Assembly (NCBI RefSeq): GCF_051014685.1
Contig: NC_135055.1
Span: 10,776,001-10,840,000, forward strand
Length of the DNA: 64,000 nucleotides
Source: Ptiloglossa arizonensis
Lineage: Eukaryota > Arthropoda > Insecta > Hymenoptera > Colletidae
Direction of reading: 5' to 3'
Made by a program: the position numbers and the translations under genes. The notes below the pieces were generated by a model. The model was not told where the DNA came from. It saw only the letters and a list, made by a program, of their open reading frames with translations, and did not search any database. Shown here one piece after another: positions 63,005 through 64,000 of this stretch (position 1 is the first letter of the stretch; each line of letters opens with the position of its first letter).

Positions 63005-64000
63005 TGGTAGCTTCCATACTCTTTGAAACCGAATCACGACGTGGTAACACTTGAAAGCGACAGTCTTGAAATACAGCCGCTCGCGATTGAGAATCGTTTC
63101 GTAATTTTAACGTATCGAATGATACGCAACGATGAAGATCGACGATTCGAGTTCGATCGACTTCGTATTCGGTGGCTAGGTCCGTAGCAATAAATCTTCG
63201 ATCGCTCGTTCGCCGATTTCAGATCTGGTAATACGTATTCGCGTTTGGATCGACTTCGTTATTTCCTATCGAGTGGAGTTCTCATCGCATGTAGCATGAA
63301 CGAAAGTGGTGATAGTACGCATAGATCGTCACGATTCTAGTCGTTACATAGAGTCAGTTTGTAAGTGTAACGTGTATCGATAATATCGTTAGGTATATAT
63401 AATGATAACAAGTAACGATAACGACTCGAAATTATACGCTAGCATCCACGGTCGTGGCATTACCGTTTCCCTAAAAGATGGGCATCGATATCCGAAGGAA
63501 AGAAAAACCGAAAAAGAAAAAAAACAATACACCGGCCCTTCTTATCCGTTTCCATTGGTCGAGTATAGACCTGACTATCGCGCGGTTGCGAGCGAATCGT
63601 AATCTCCTCGCATGTATGTACGTCGTCTCGAATTTACCATGGTGTAATTCTACCTCAATTACGTAGTTTAGACACCTCCAAAATTTCGTCGTCGATTAAA
63701 ACGATGCTTAGATATTCGCTAGATTCCCGCGTCAAGTTAAAAGGATTACCCTTTTTCGACATACGTAAATTAATCGATATTCGAGTCTCGTAAAGACACG
63801 TCTCTGGGCATGCAGAAAGTAATTATTAACGGTGCGGATGCAAAGATGGGAGAAACGCAGTTTAGCGTAAATGCATTAGAAACGGGGAGTATTCGTTCGA
63901 TGGATCGAGAACTTCTCGAACGATCTAGCTAACGATCGCGAAACGCTTTTCCACGAGCTCGTCGTTGCCATCGGTTGTGCCTGTCTCTTCTAAAATTATA

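Larger units (their letters stand above)
56116..64000 (+). other. 3' UTR and downstream flank, GC- and CpG-rich
   Basis: After the catulin stop, TCG/CGA-rich DNA keeps long frames open on both strands by chance. None is recognisable (see rejected items). It holds a TTAA element with a nested insertion (56900-57249), two further palindromic remnants (57662-57707, 62931-63004), a hairpin (57308-57339), poly-A at 58953-58968 and a GA microsatellite (62071-62089). No second gene could be supported. Confidence 0.6.

Noticed and set aside
1..64000. tRNA, rRNA, CRISPR or bacterial insert
   Set aside because: GGTTCGA-like motifs occur but none sits in a plausible cloverleaf; no spaced direct repeats or rRNA segments were seen.

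Overview
This 64 kb window is animal nuclear DNA. Compact exons lie in long AT-rich introns with GT-AG splice sites, amid decayed DNA transposons and many small non-autonomous elements. The protein type, the TCGA/CGA-rich composition and the kinds of element suggest an insect, probably a bee or other hymenopteran; that assignment is inference.

One gene spans most of the window on the plus strand: alpha-catulin, a member of the vinculin/alpha-catenin superfamily (human CTNNAL1). I could join ten coding exons from 4596 to a stop codon at 56115 with every splice phase matching. They encode 731 residues. The N-terminal exon or exons lie upstream of the window. Introns are very uneven: the first visible one is about 26.4 kb, while three around 44-45.5 kb are only about 200-600 bp. 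The protein ends in a glycine-rich, probably disordered tail.

Region by region: 1-4595 is upstream intron holding a mariner-derived element, a 36-bp tandem array and a broken DDE transposase. 4596-4785 is the first visible exon, followed by a 121-bp tandem duplication. 4786-31164 is the giant intron, with a Tc1/mariner relic near 12.3 kb and several GC-richer islands. 31165-49769 holds eight exons; one of its introns carries a foldback element and another a possible antisense terminal exon (36281-36531). 49770-55962 is the last intron and contains a 130-codon open frame (52238-52630) that reads best as an alternative C-terminal exon. 56116-64000 is the 3' flank, visibly GC- and CpG-richer, with a TTAA-flanked element carrying a nested mariner-type insertion and further copies of that palindromic family.

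Most likely new or overlooked: the alternative catulin C-terminus near 52.2 kb, the antisense exon near 36.4 kb, and the nested and palindromic element families. No CRISPR, bacterial operon, tRNA or rRNA gene was seen.
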